DNA from: JAILZP01 sp037444185 | GTDB lineage: Bacteria; Bacillota; Desulfotomaculia; Desulfotomaculales; Desulfocucumaceae | Length of the DNA: 64,000 nt | Direction of reading: 5' to 3' | NCBI GenBank assembly: GCA_037444185.1 | Contig: JBBIMW010000001.1 | Location: 92,378 to 156,377, forward strand | Shown here: positions 1-8,036 of the stretch, in pieces | Position numbering within the stretch: the first letter of the stretch is position 1 | How the letters are laid out: every line of letters begins with the position of its first letter | The notes under the pieces: generated by a model | Databases searched by the model: none | Seen by the model: the letters and a program-made list of their open reading frames with translations, nothing else | Told to the model about the DNA's origin: nothing | Made by a program: the position numbers and the translations under genes

Positions 1-954
1 CATGTGCTGGGGGTGTTTATGAATCTCGGGGCTGTGCCTTTGACGCATGAAATCACAGCCCGGGGAAGGATGTCGAATCATCCGGGGCTGCTGGCAAGGA
101 GCCTTTCCAGGGGTTTCGGCGCAGCCCTGTTGTGGTCCCCGAATATGATCGTCACCGCGCTGGTGTTGGGTTATATGGAAGTCCCCTGGCAGAGCTACGC
201 TCACCTGGGACTGGCCTTCGCCGCCCTGGCCCTTTTGACCGGGTTTGTGGCGGACCTGCCGGGCTGGGGAAACGGGAACAGGTATGATTATGATGATGCC
301 GGAGCCGGGGAGGGGCGCCGCATAGACCGGGTAAAACTGACACAGCTGATGGTGGCCGGGATTGTTTTTCTGGCCGCAGTCATGCTGGTGGAAACAAAAA
401 CCGGTCGGCCCGTAATCAGCGTGGTGCCCGTCCTGGCTCTGATTTTTCCGGCTCTCTGGATGGTTTTGCTGGGCAGGTGGAATTATGTGGCGGAGGGATA
501 CGCGGATTATTTTAAAAACAGATTGAACGGCTACGGAAGTGAAGTGGTGCTGTTCGTAGCGGCCGGATTCTTTTCCGGCGCCCTGTCCCATTCAGGCTGG
601 TCCGTAAAATTGTGCTCTTATGTGATGCATTTTTCGTCGGGCTCAAAGTCCTCCGCCGCCCTGGTCATATTGGCCTCAATAGTGGCGGCGGGACTGGCGG
701 GCATCCACCCCATGGTTTTGGTGTCCGCCCTCGCCGCCTCGCTGGACCCGGCCGCCCTGGGCTTTACCCCGGTTCAGCTTTCACTGGTGCTGATTTCCGG
801 CTGGGCGCTGGGGGCCACGGTTTCCCCCATGTCGGGCACCAGTCTGGTGGTGGGCAGCCTGACGGGCAAAGGCCCCCTGGCGGTGGGCTTCGCCAATTAT
901 CTGCACTGTGCGTTGGTATTAGCCGCGGTGGTTGTTTACATCAGGCTGGCTTGA
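1..954 (+). CDS. Polytopic membrane protein, probable transporter (5' end outside window)
   Basis: The reading frame is open from the first base, so the gene probably begins upstream; a GTG at position 4 is only the first possible start codon inside the window. The visible 316 residues are mostly hydrophobic, with about eight predicted membrane spans, a polar loop near residues 90-110 (acidic and basic stretch) and a glycine/serine/proline-rich span near the C-terminus with SPMSGTS. That kind of broken helix is typical of ion-coupled secondary carriers. I do not recognise the family with confidence; a carboxylate or anion carrier is a guess. It ends with TGA at 952-954 and no clear terminator follows. 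Confidence 0.6.
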   Translation, partial: HVLGVFMNLGAVPLTHEITARGRMSNHPGLLARSLSRGFGAALLWSPNMIVTALVLGYMEVPWQSYAHLGLAFAALALLTGFVADLPGWGNGNRYDYDDAGAGEGRRIDRVKLTQLMVAGIVFLAAVMLVETKTGRPVISVVPVLALIFPALWMVLLGRWNYVAEGYADYFKNRLNGYGSEVVLFVAAGFFSGALSHSGWSVKLCSYVMHFSSGSKSSAALVILASIVAAGLAGIHPMVLVSALAASLDPAALGFTPVQLSLVLISGWALGATVSPMSGTSLVVGSLTGKGPLAVGFANYLHCALVLAAVVVYIRLA

Positions 955-1090
955 ATTTACAACCTTGTAATCCCAGTCATCTAAAAACAGTATGGGATTG
1001 TGAAAACATCATCTGTGCTAGTGATTCGCAGGAATTTTATGCAGAGAATTTCTTGTTGTTGGGACGGTGGGGAACCACCGTCCCGCAGTT

Positions 1091-1282
1091 TCAGTATTTT
1101 TTGAAGGTCTGGCAGCAGGTTTCGTCGATGGTGTTGCAGGGCGTGGGTGGAAGGGTTCCCAGATCGGCGTTGGGCGGAATGCCCCCGGCCCTGTCGCTTT
1201 GGATGTTGATCTGATTGGCGTTGCAGAGATTGCTCCTCTGCCAGTATTTACAGGTATTCACGGTGCAGGCTACGTCCGGCAT
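1091..1282 (-). CDS. DUF1540 domain protein
   Basis: This 63-residue protein has the compact cysteine pattern of DUF1540 proteins: an N-terminal CTVNTCKYW stretch, a third Cys in NLCNA, and a C-terminal pair of cysteines in ETCCQTF. DUF1540 proteins are common in spore-forming Firmicutes; the cysteines probably bind metal and the biochemical role is unknown. An AGAGGTGA ribosome-binding site lies a few bases upstream of the ATG, which supports a real short gene. It is transcribed alone on the minus strand, convergent with the membrane protein to its left. Confidence 0.8.
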   Translation of the reverse strand: MPDVACTVNTCKYWQRSNLCNANQINIQSDRAGGIPPNADLGTLPPTPCNTIDETCCQTFKKY

Positions 1283-1348
1283 ATAATCACCTCTTGTGAA
1301 TATTTGAAATTATTATTTGCGCGATCCCGGACGTTATATTCCTGACCT

Positions 1349-1506
1349 GAAAACAGCTTATTCTGCATTCCCTATTGGCATGGCCGGGCTTTTGACCGTG
1401 TACCGCTCTCCTGAAAGGATGCTTTTTCTTCAAAGGAATGCATTGAATTCTGGCTTCTGACCCCTGTCTCCTGGATTCCAGCCGCCCGCCGGGGCGTCTT
1501 TTTCAG
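1349..1506 (+). repeat. Intergenic repeat copy with terminator-like hairpin
   Basis: The first half (GAAAACAGCTTATTCTGC, then GCATGGCCG and GAAAGGATGCTTTTTC) matches, with changes, the region 43203-43345. The second half (AATGCATTGAATTCTG, then GGATTCCAGCCGCCCGCC and a T-run) matches 47873-47926. It lies between two minus-strand genes and no gene is visible in it. The hairpin with its T-run points along the plus strand. Confidence 0.6.
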
Positions 1507-1724
1507 TGCCGGGATCTTATTGTCAGCTCAGTATTGAACATATTCCCCAGCTCAATAAAGAGTTTCCAGTTGGGCCTGTTTTTTGACTCGTCTATCAGGT
1601 TTTTGATGGAGGTTTTGAATTTTTCGGGCAGCACTGTTTTACAGCTGGGACAGTGCAAGCTGTCAAAGCCGGTCTCCATCAGCTGGTATTTCCCGCCGCA
1701 TTCTCCGCAGCCGATGATTATCAC
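1503..1724 (-). CDS. Small zinc-ribbon-like hypothetical protein
   Basis: This is a 73-residue protein starting at GTG behind a GGGGGTG ribosome-binding site. It opens with CGECGG and follows with CPSCK near residue 27, so four cysteines (two CxxC knuckles) suggest a zinc ribbon; the rest is a short helical tail. The start is 40 bases downstream of the bzaE stop on the same strand, so it may be the last gene of the bza operon. No function can be assigned. Confidence 0.6.
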   Translation of the reverse strand: MIIIGCGECGGKYQLMETGFDSLHCPSCKTVLPEKFKTSIKNLIDESKNRPNWKLFIELGNMFNTELTIRSRH

Positions 1725-1764
1725 GTCAACACCCCCGGTTTTTACTCTATATTATAATATATTT

Positions 1765-3294
1765 TTAATGTTTTTCGACAAATTTATGGAAAGACTTGTT
1801 TTCGATTTCCATTATCTTTTCCTGAGCCTTTCGGACGAAAGAATTTACGAAGCCGTCCGTCGGCTGTTCCCCGGCCTCCAGGGCCGTCAGCAGTTCCTCA
1901 AACCACTCCACCAGCAGGTCATTGATTATCGCCTGCTCCCGGCTGCAATCCAGGCCCCCGTCTCCTTTGCCGTCCCGGATACCGGCCATGCGGCTGAAAA
2001 GAAAAGCCGTTATATCCCTCATTATTGCGGCCAGCGCGGCCACATTGCCGTGGGAGAAGGCCGCGGCGCCCTCATAAGCCCGGGGGTGGGGGGTTTCCAG
2101 CCGGCCCGAGGACTGCAGTCTCCGGTATGCCGGAGTCCCCCTGAGTATTATCTGGTGGTGGTAAAGTACGTTGGCCGTAACCGGAAGGTTTTTCAGAAGG
2201 TTGTTGCGGCGCAAAAATTCAAAGTTTGCCCGCACGTCTTCCAGGGAGGAGTCCGGGTCGAACATGATAAACCCGACATTGGGCTCAATGCCGTTTTTTC
2301 TCAGTATTGCAATGGCTTTCTCGTTTTGTTCCACCGTGGTCATCTTGTTCATCCGCCTTAAGGAACTGTCCAGACCGCTTTCAAGCCCTATCAGTATGTG
2401 TCCCAGGCCGGCCTCCGCCAGGGCGGAGATGATTTCGTGGCGGATGTCGTTGACCCTGGCTTCGATGCCGAAATGTATACGGAGAGGTTTGAGAAGGGAC
2501 GCCAGACGCAGGGCCCTGTCCTGTCCTTTTTGTCCTGGGCCGAAAAAGTTGGGGTCAGTGAAATAGAACTCCTTTCTCCCGTATTTGGAGATGAGGTGAC
2601 AAATTTCGGCTGCGATGTTTTCGGGGCTCCTGCCGCGCCAGAGTGGTCCCCCGCCGTGGAAGGGGTTGATGTAGCAGAATGTGCAGCTCCCATAACAGCC
2701 CCGGCTTCCCATGAGGTTCACCTCGGGCAGTCGCATCAGGGCCTCAGTGCGTTCCGGGAAGGGGAGGGAATCCAGATCGGCTAAAGGCTTTCTGAGAACC
2801 AGTCTGGTTTTTCCTCCGCCGCTTCTCATGGCGACGCCCGGCAGTCCGGCCGGAGGGGACCCCTGGGAAAGCTCCCGGGCCAGCTGGGCGAAGGTTTCCT
2901 CCGGCTCCCCGGCGATGACCGCATCCACGGAGGGGCTCCGGCTGAGAATTTCATCGAAGGAAAAAGTGGGATAATAGCCGTATGCCGCGATGAAAGGGGG
3001 GGGGCCGTCCCGCTTCACCCCGTCCAGGAAAGTGAAGAGTTCCGTGTCGTCCCGCCACTGATAGACCATGTGCACGCCCAAAATGTCGGGCTTTTGGTCC
3101 CTGATCCGGCGCCCGATTTCTTCGTAGGAAAGTTTGTCCAGATAGCCCTCCAGTATCTCCGCCTGGTGCCCCCGGGACTTCAGCAGTGCGGCGGCATAGC
3201 CGCTGAGGAGGCACGAGGAAAGGGGCGTGTTGGCGATGTCGTTGCAGCGGCCGGGACTGATGGTGCGTGGATGCTCCAGTAAAAGTATTTTCAA
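1765..3294 (-). CDS. bzaE: B12-binding radical SAM enzyme, predicted BzaE (last step to 5,6-dimethylbenzimidazole)
   Basis: The 509 residues comprise an N-terminal cobalamin-binding-like Rossmann domain (about 1-150) and a radical SAM barrel with the CxxxCxxC cluster motif at C200, C204 and C207 (CYGSCTFC). In the Eubacterium limosum bza pathway the last gene product, a radical SAM enzyme with a B12-binding domain, converts 5-methoxy-6-methylbenzimidazole to 5,6-dimethylbenzimidazole. The assignment to E rather than D is by gene order after cobT (C, D, E). The start is TTG; its GAGGT ribosome-binding site overlaps the stop codon of the preceding gene, implying translational coupling. Without the operon context it would only be called a B12-binding radical SAM protein. 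Confidence 0.78.
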   Translation of the reverse strand: MKILLLEHPRTISPGRCNDIANTPLSSCLLSGYAAALLKSRGHQAEILEGYLDKLSYEEIGRRIRDQKPDILGVHMVYQWRDDTELFTFLDGVKRDGPPPFIAAYGYYPTFSFDEILSRSPSVDAVIAGEPEETFAQLARELSQGSPPAGLPGVAMRSGGGKTRLVLRKPLADLDSLPFPERTEALMRLPEVNLMGSRGCYGSCTFCYINPFHGGGPLWRGRSPENIAAEICHLISKYGRKEFYFTDPNFFGPGQKGQDRALRLASLLKPLRIHFGIEARVNDIRHEIISALAEAGLGHILIGLESGLDSSLRRMNKMTTVEQNEKAIAILRKNGIEPNVGFIMFDPDSSLEDVRANFEFLRRNNLLKNLPVTANVLYHHQIILRGTPAYRRLQSSGRLETPHPRAYEGAAAFSHGNVAALAAIMRDITAFLFSRMAGIRDGKGDGGLDCSREQAIINDLLVEWFEELLTALEAGEQPTDGFVNSFVRKAQEKIMEIENKSFHKFVEKH

Positions 3295-3298
3295 GGTT

Positions 3299-4624
3299 TT
3301 ACCTCACTTCCTGCCACATGAACACGTTTTTTTGAAGGTGCAGTGTCTCCATCCGGTATCTGAGGGTGTCGAAGGGACCGGGATTGTAATATACCGGGTA
3401 AAGCAGATCGCTGCCGGGACTGGTGATTCCCTGGGACCTTGCCAACAATTCCATGGGAGTTCCGGGCAGTATGCGGATATTGTTGAATACCACCGTCCCC
3501 AGACTTTTTTTCCGGGCGTGCAGCTGGTATAGGCGGTCCAGAAGCCGCACCCCCTTACGGACGGTGTCTTCATTCTCCCCCGGTACGTTTACCATGAAAT
3601 GGTATACGCTGAGGACGCCGCTTTCAGCCGCCAGGGCCGAGGCCTTTAATATGTTTTCCAGCTCCATCCCTTTGCCCAGGGCGTCAAGGGCTTCCTGGCA
3701 AAGTCCGTCCGGCGAGAAGGAAAAACATTCGCATCCGGCCCGCTCGAAAAGACCTATATTGCGGTGATCAATGCGGTCTTCCCTGAAAAAGCCGCTCCAC
3801 CGCACCCTAAGCCCCCGGCGCAGTATTTCCCGGCAGATGTCCTCCAGAAAGCCGGCGGGGATGTTCAGCACCGGGTCGGTGAAGTGAAATCTGCCCACAC
3901 CGTGCTCTTTCCACAGCACCTCAATTTCGTCCACCACGTCCCCGGGCCTGCGGCAGCGCAGCCTCTTTCCCTGAAGCCCGGGGTAGACGCAGTAGACGCA
4001 GCCGAAGGGGCACCCCCGCTTGGCCTCGATACCTATGGGCGGAACGTAGCTGTTGCATTCGAGGTAGAGCGAAGGGTCCAGCAGCCGACGGGGGGGCGGG
4101 AGGTAGCGGGACATGTCGAAGCCCCTGTCCGGAGGTGTCGCCAGTATCTCCCCGGGCCCCTTTCTCAGGCACAGTCCCTTTAAGGAGGGCGGGCTGTCCA
4201 GGGAGGAAACCAGGGCGGGCAAAGAGTTTTCTGCCTCGCCGATGATGCCGAAGTGTATTTCGCCAAACTCCTGCATAAGCCTCCGGGGGAACAGGGAGAA
4301 GCCGGCGCCGCCGACTATGATCCTGGCCGGCGGGGATATGGCGGAGATCAGCCGGAGGGTGACGGCAAAGGGAGGTATCAGCGAATTTGTTTTATTACCC
4401 AGCGGGTCTACGTTGCGCAGGGACAGGGCCACCACGCCGGGGCTGAAGTCCAGCAACTTTTCCTTCAGGGCGCCGAAGGGATCGGCCTGGATATTCATGT
4501 CGATAATGTCCACCTGGTGGCCGGCCTCCAGGAGACGGCCCGCCAGGGAAACTATGCCGATGGGGTATACCTTTTCCCGGGAAGGCTCCTCCACAGACAG
4601 GGCCTGAATCATTAAAACGCGCAT
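3299..4624 (-). CDS. bzaD: B12-binding radical SAM methyltransferase, predicted BzaD
   Basis: This 441-residue protein has an N-terminal B12-binding-like domain (about 1-145) and the radical SAM CxxxCxxC motif at C205, C209 and C212 (CPFGCVYC). In the known bza pathway BzaD is the radical SAM enzyme that adds a methyl group at C6 of 5-methoxybenzimidazole. It shares domain layout with its neighbour at 1765-3294 but is clearly divergent, as expected for the D/E pair. Its GGAGTGA ribosome-binding site is built from the bzaC stop region, with only six bases between the two genes. The D versus E naming rests on operon order. Confidence 0.78.
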   Translation of the reverse strand: MRVLMIQALSVEEPSREKVYPIGIVSLAGRLLEAGHQVDIIDMNIQADPFGALKEKLLDFSPGVVALSLRNVDPLGNKTNSLIPPFAVTLRLISAISPPARIIVGGAGFSLFPRRLMQEFGEIHFGIIGEAENSLPALVSSLDSPPSLKGLCLRKGPGEILATPPDRGFDMSRYLPPPRRLLDPSLYLECNSYVPPIGIEAKRGCPFGCVYCVYPGLQGKRLRCRRPGDVVDEIEVLWKEHGVGRFHFTDPVLNIPAGFLEDICREILRRGLRVRWSGFFREDRIDHRNIGLFERAGCECFSFSPDGLCQEALDALGKGMELENILKASALAAESGVLSVYHFMVNVPGENEDTVRKGVRLLDRLYQLHARKKSLGTVVFNNIRILPGTPMELLARSQGITSPGSDLLYPVYYNPGPFDTLRYRMETLHLQKNVFMWQEVR

Positions 4625-4630
4625 GGTCGA

Positions 4631-6169
4631 TCACTCCAGAAGCAGCAATGCGATGTATTTCACATAATCCTCAGGGCTTTTGAGGGTCTCCAGATATATA
4701 CCGGCCCTCCCGGCGGTTTCAAAAACATCTATGCCCGCTCCCTCCATGGAGGGCCTGGCAGATTCCGTGTTGTCGCACCGGTGGGGGGCGCCGCAATGAT
4801 TGCACAGGGAACATGGCCCGGCCCAGAAGGCGAAGGCTTTGTAAAAACCGGCCAGGAAGGCTTCCCTTTCGGCCAGCAGCACCCGGCGCTGGAATTCTCC
4901 GGTGGGAGGCTCCCCCTCGAGAAGGAAGGCTTTGGAGTAGTCGTTCAGTATCTCCCTGGTTTTTTCCGGCGGCGGCGTGTCCGGCGGGCAGTGGGGCCTG
5001 CCGTAAAGGCGGCAACCGTAACGGCATCGTAGGCCCCCCCAGCCTGGAACATGCACTGACTCGACGGGAACAGAAACGACATTCCTGAATCCCAGCCCCG
5101 AAATTCGCGCCCGGAGGCGGGATGCGGCGTCCAGCCGGAGGCGGGAAAGCGGCTCCGGTTTTTTTGCGGCCATGATCAGGGCGGTGTCGGTCTTTAGTGG
5201 GACCAGTCCGGTTTCATGCAATTTAAGCCCGCGGATCTGGCCGCGTAGCCATTCTGCCGAAAAAACCATGCCGTTGTACGTGTTTATGAACATGTTCAAA
5301 TCGTAGAGAGCTGCTTTCACCGGGCTGTGTTCAAGGAAAAAGTCATGGATAACCATTATCCCGTCCTGTTCCAGGCAGTGGGCGGCTTTGTCCAGAAGGC
5401 CGGGAATCTCCGCCCCGGAGTACGCATGGATGATGTTGGAGAGTACAATCAGGCTGAACGACTTACCGCCCACGGGCCAGGGTTCCAGCACATTTGCCCG
5501 GCAAAATTCCACCCGCTCCGCCAGGCCCCTGGACCGCAGCATTTCCTCAGCGCAGTCCAGTACTTCGGGCAGATCCATCAGTGTGGCCCTGAGGGAGGGA
5601 AATCGCTCAAGAAAGGCAGCGGCCACGGCGCCGGACCCGGATCCCACATCCAGCATGTTTCCTTCCGGGGACAGGCCGTCGAAAAAAGGCATAAACTCCT
5701 TCACCTTGGTGTTGGCCACGGCCTCCATGGCGGCTGTGTATGCACGCACGCGCCGGATCCTTTGCTCGGGAACCTCTTCGGTGGGATAGGAAACCCTGCC
5801 CCCTTCCCTCAGGCAGTCTTCAAGTCTCCGCCAGAAGGGGGAAAGCTGTTTTCGCCAGAGCAGGGCGTCTCCCTGGTAGTCTGCCTTTCCCCTGACCAGG
5901 TAATCCCCGGTGATCCGGGTGTTGAAGTACACCGGCCCGCGGCGGTCCAAAAGACCCAGGGAACGCAGCGCCTGCATGAGCCGGCCGGCGCCCCGGGGGC
6001 TTATTCCCAGCGCCCCGGCCGCTTCGCCGGCCGTTTTCCCCGGCGGCTCCAGCAGGGTGAATATATCCAGTTCCACGGCGGCGAAGAGGACTTCGGAAAG
6101 CCAGTATCCCGCCGCCAGGTCGAAAAGGTACTGGGGGCCTGATTCCTTCGGGCCGTTAGCGGCAAGCAA
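4631..6169 (-). CDS. bzaC: Predicted BzaC, SAM O-methyltransferase fused to a cysteine-rich DUF2284-like domain
   Basis: Residues 1-335 form a small-molecule O-methyltransferase: an N-terminal winged-helix dimerisation region (about 15-95) and a class I SAM fold with glycine motif DVGSGSG at 174-180. In the bza pathway BzaC methylates 5-hydroxybenzimidazole to 5-methoxybenzimidazole. Residues 345-512 are a second domain with seven cysteines (382, 386, 394, 453, 456, 459, 465), including CRYGCRLYG and CSLCNHCG. This resembles the predicted metal-binding DUF2284 family, and an Fe-S cluster is likely. The start is TTG behind GGGGGTG. The role of the extra domain is unknown; it could pass electrons or shuttle substrate to the radical SAM enzymes encoded next. 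Confidence 0.8.
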   Translation of the reverse strand: MLAANGPKESGPQYLFDLAAGYWLSEVLFAAVELDIFTLLEPPGKTAGEAAGALGISPRGAGRLMQALRSLGLLDRRGPVYFNTRITGDYLVRGKADYQGDALLWRKQLSPFWRRLEDCLREGGRVSYPTEEVPEQRIRRVRAYTAAMEAVANTKVKEFMPFFDGLSPEGNMLDVGSGSGAVAAAFLERFPSLRATLMDLPEVLDCAEEMLRSRGLAERVEFCRANVLEPWPVGGKSFSLIVLSNIIHAYSGAEIPGLLDKAAHCLEQDGIMVIHDFFLEHSPVKAALYDLNMFINTYNGMVFSAEWLRGQIRGLKLHETGLVPLKTDTALIMAAKKPEPLSRLRLDAASRLRARISGLGFRNVVSVPVESVHVPGWGGLRCRYGCRLYGRPHCPPDTPPPEKTREILNDYSKAFLLEGEPPTGEFQRRVLLAEREAFLAGFYKAFAFWAGPCSLCNHCGAPHRCDNTESARPSMEGAGIDVFETAGRAGIYLETLKSPEDYVKYIALLLLE

Positions 6170-6189
6170 TGTTTTTCACCCCCGCGCCG

Positions 6190-7260
6190 TCACGTGGAAT
6201 TTCTCGATACACCGGCATCGTCAAAGGTCAGCATGTCGCCCGCCACCCTGGATGACGCCTCCAGTATACCCATGGCCAGGGCCGCCCCGGTCCCCTCCCC
6301 CAGCCGCAGGTTCAGGTCCAGCACCGGGCTCAGCCCCAGTTCCTCGAGCATCAGCCGGTGTCCCGGTTCCTGGGACCGGTGGGAGGCTATCATATAGCCA
6401 ACGGAAGCGGGGGCCAGTTTTCCGGCCAGTAGCGCCCCGGCGGTGGAAATAAATCCGTCCACCACTACCGGTATTCTATGGTAGGCCGCACCCAGTATAA
6501 CTCCGGCGATGCCCCCAATTTCAAATCCGCCCACTTTGGCCAGCACGTCCACGGGATCTCCCGGGTCGGGCCTGTTTACCTCCAATGCTTTGTGGATTAT
6601 CCGGGCCTTCTTTTCCAGTACTTCTTCGTCGATACCCGTGCCTTTGCCCGTCACCTCCCGGGGGGGCCGTCCGGAAAAAGCGGCCAGTATGGCACTGCTG
6701 GGGGTGGTATTGCCTATCCCCATGTCCCCGGTGGCTAAAAGATCCACCCCCTGGCGCACCAGGCCGGAAACGATTTCAATGCCGGCCTCCAGGGACTGCA
6801 CGGCCTGTTTCCGGGTCATGGCGGGTCCTTCGGCTATGTTGGCGGTGCCAAAACCCACTTTGCGGGAAATTATTTTCCCCTCCCTGACCAGATCGCCCAG
6901 GTCGGCGTCTACCCCCATGTCCACCACCACCACCCGGGCCCCGGCCCATCCGGCCATGACATTTATGGCGGCACCTCCGGCGCTAAAGTTATATACCATC
7001 TGGCGGGTGACCTCCCGGGGAAATGCGCTGACCCCTTCACGGGCAACGCCGTGGTCACCGGCCATGGTCACCACCGCCTTGTTTTTCACTGATGGCTTCA
7101 CTGTCTGCTTGATGGCGGCCAGCTGTTCCGCCAGTGCCAGAAGTTTTCCCAGGCTGCCCCGGGGGATGGCCAGGTTGTCCAAATGTTCCCTGGCCTTCAT
7201 CCTCCAAAGGGCACTCACCGGCTCAATGCCCCCGGTTGCCTCAAACAGTGTCAATTTCAT
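6190..7260 (-). CDS. cobT: Nicotinate-nucleotide--dimethylbenzimidazole phosphoribosyltransferase
   Basis: CobT transfers phosphoribose from nicotinate mononucleotide to a lower-ligand base such as 5,6-dimethylbenzimidazole, giving alpha-ribazole phosphate for the nucleotide loop of cobamides. The 356-residue length is normal. Family signatures seen are MAGDHGVA near residue 67, GDMGIGNTT near 180 and the C-terminal GEGTGAAL, whose Glu matches the catalytic base region. A GGGAGGT site precedes the ATG. It lies between cobS and bzaC, as in other bza operons where cobT is an internal gene, tying base synthesis directly to base activation. Confidence 0.95.
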   Translation of the reverse strand: MKLTLFEATGGIEPVSALWRMKAREHLDNLAIPRGSLGKLLALAEQLAAIKQTVKPSVKNKAVVTMAGDHGVAREGVSAFPREVTRQMVYNFSAGGAAINVMAGWAGARVVVVDMGVDADLGDLVREGKIISRKVGFGTANIAEGPAMTRKQAVQSLEAGIEIVSGLVRQGVDLLATGDMGIGNTTPSSAILAAFSGRPPREVTGKGTGIDEEVLEKKARIIHKALEVNRPDPGDPVDVLAKVGGFEIGGIAGVILGAAYHRIPVVVDGFISTAGALLAGKLAPASVGYMIASHRSQEPGHRLMLEELGLSPVLDLNLRLGEGTGAALAMGILEASSRVAGDMLTFDDAGVSRNST

Positions 7261-7281
7261 TTTAAATTAACCTCCCGGATT

Positions 7282-8031
7282 TTACAGTTTAAAAACAAAC
7301 TGCAGGATCAGCAAACCCAGCACCTCAACGCATTCGTTCACCGCGCCCAGGGTATCCCCGGTCATGCCGCCTATTTTTCCGGCCAGATACCGGCCCAGAA
7401 TCACTGTGCCCGGTATTGCGGCCAGCGCCAGCAGGCTGCCCCCCGGAACGCCCAATAGTATTATTGTGGGGAACAGGGTAATGGCCGACGCCAGGAACAA
7501 TTCACGGCCGCCAATGTAATGGGTGAAGCTCCCGGTTCCCCCGCCCGGCCGCACGTAAGGGTGTGCCGATGCCGCGTACACCTGCGCCCAGCGGCCCAGG
7601 GCGGGCGCCAGGATCAAGGAGATGATTTTCTCATCCTGGGTCAGTTGTCCCAGCAAAACGAACTTGGCCAGCAAAACCGTCACCCCGGCCGTAACTCCGT
7701 GGGACCCCACCCGGCTGTCCTTCATTATTTCCAGTATACGATCCCTGGACTGGCCGCTGAATATCCCATCGGCGGTGTCCATGAGTCCGTCCCCGTGCAT
7801 GTTCCCGGTCACGGCGGCCAGAAAGGCCACGGTGAACAGGTCGCACACCGGTGGGGCCAGAGCCATGGAAAGGAAGTAATTCATGGCCGCCGCCGAAGTT
7901 CCAAGCAGCAGTCCCACGGCTGGAAAATATGCCGCCGCCCGGGCCATGTCCCGCCCGTCGAAAGGCTCCTTGAGTTTTACGGGCACTCTGGTGAGGAATT
8001 GCAGGGCCAGCAGAAATCTCAAAACCTTCAC
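7282..8031 (-). CDS. cobS: Adenosylcobinamide-GDP ribazoletransferase (cobalamin synthase)
   Basis: CobS is a membrane protein that joins alpha-ribazole (phosphate) to adenosylcobinamide-GDP, completing the cobamide. The protein has 249 residues, the usual length, with several hydrophobic spans and the family motif GNMHGDGLMDTADG near residues 75-90, whose Asp and His residues bind Mg. I place the start at the GTG at 8029-8031 (MKVLRFLLALQFLTR). The frame stays open further upstream but only through bzaB. The start is five bases after the bzaB stop, so the two are probably coupled. Confidence 0.93.
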   Translation of the reverse strand: MKVLRFLLALQFLTRVPVKLKEPFDGRDMARAAAYFPAVGLLLGTSAAAMNYFLSMALAPPVCDLFTVAFLAAVTGNMHGDGLMDTADGIFSGQSRDRILEIMKDSRVGSHGVTAGVTVLLAKFVLLGQLTQDEKIISLILAPALGRWAQVYAASAHPYVRPGGGTGSFTHYIGGRELFLASAITLFPTIILLGVPGGSLLALAAIPGTVILGRYLAGKIGGMTGDTLGAVNECVEVLGLLILQFVFKL

Positions 8032-8036
8032 TCCCG

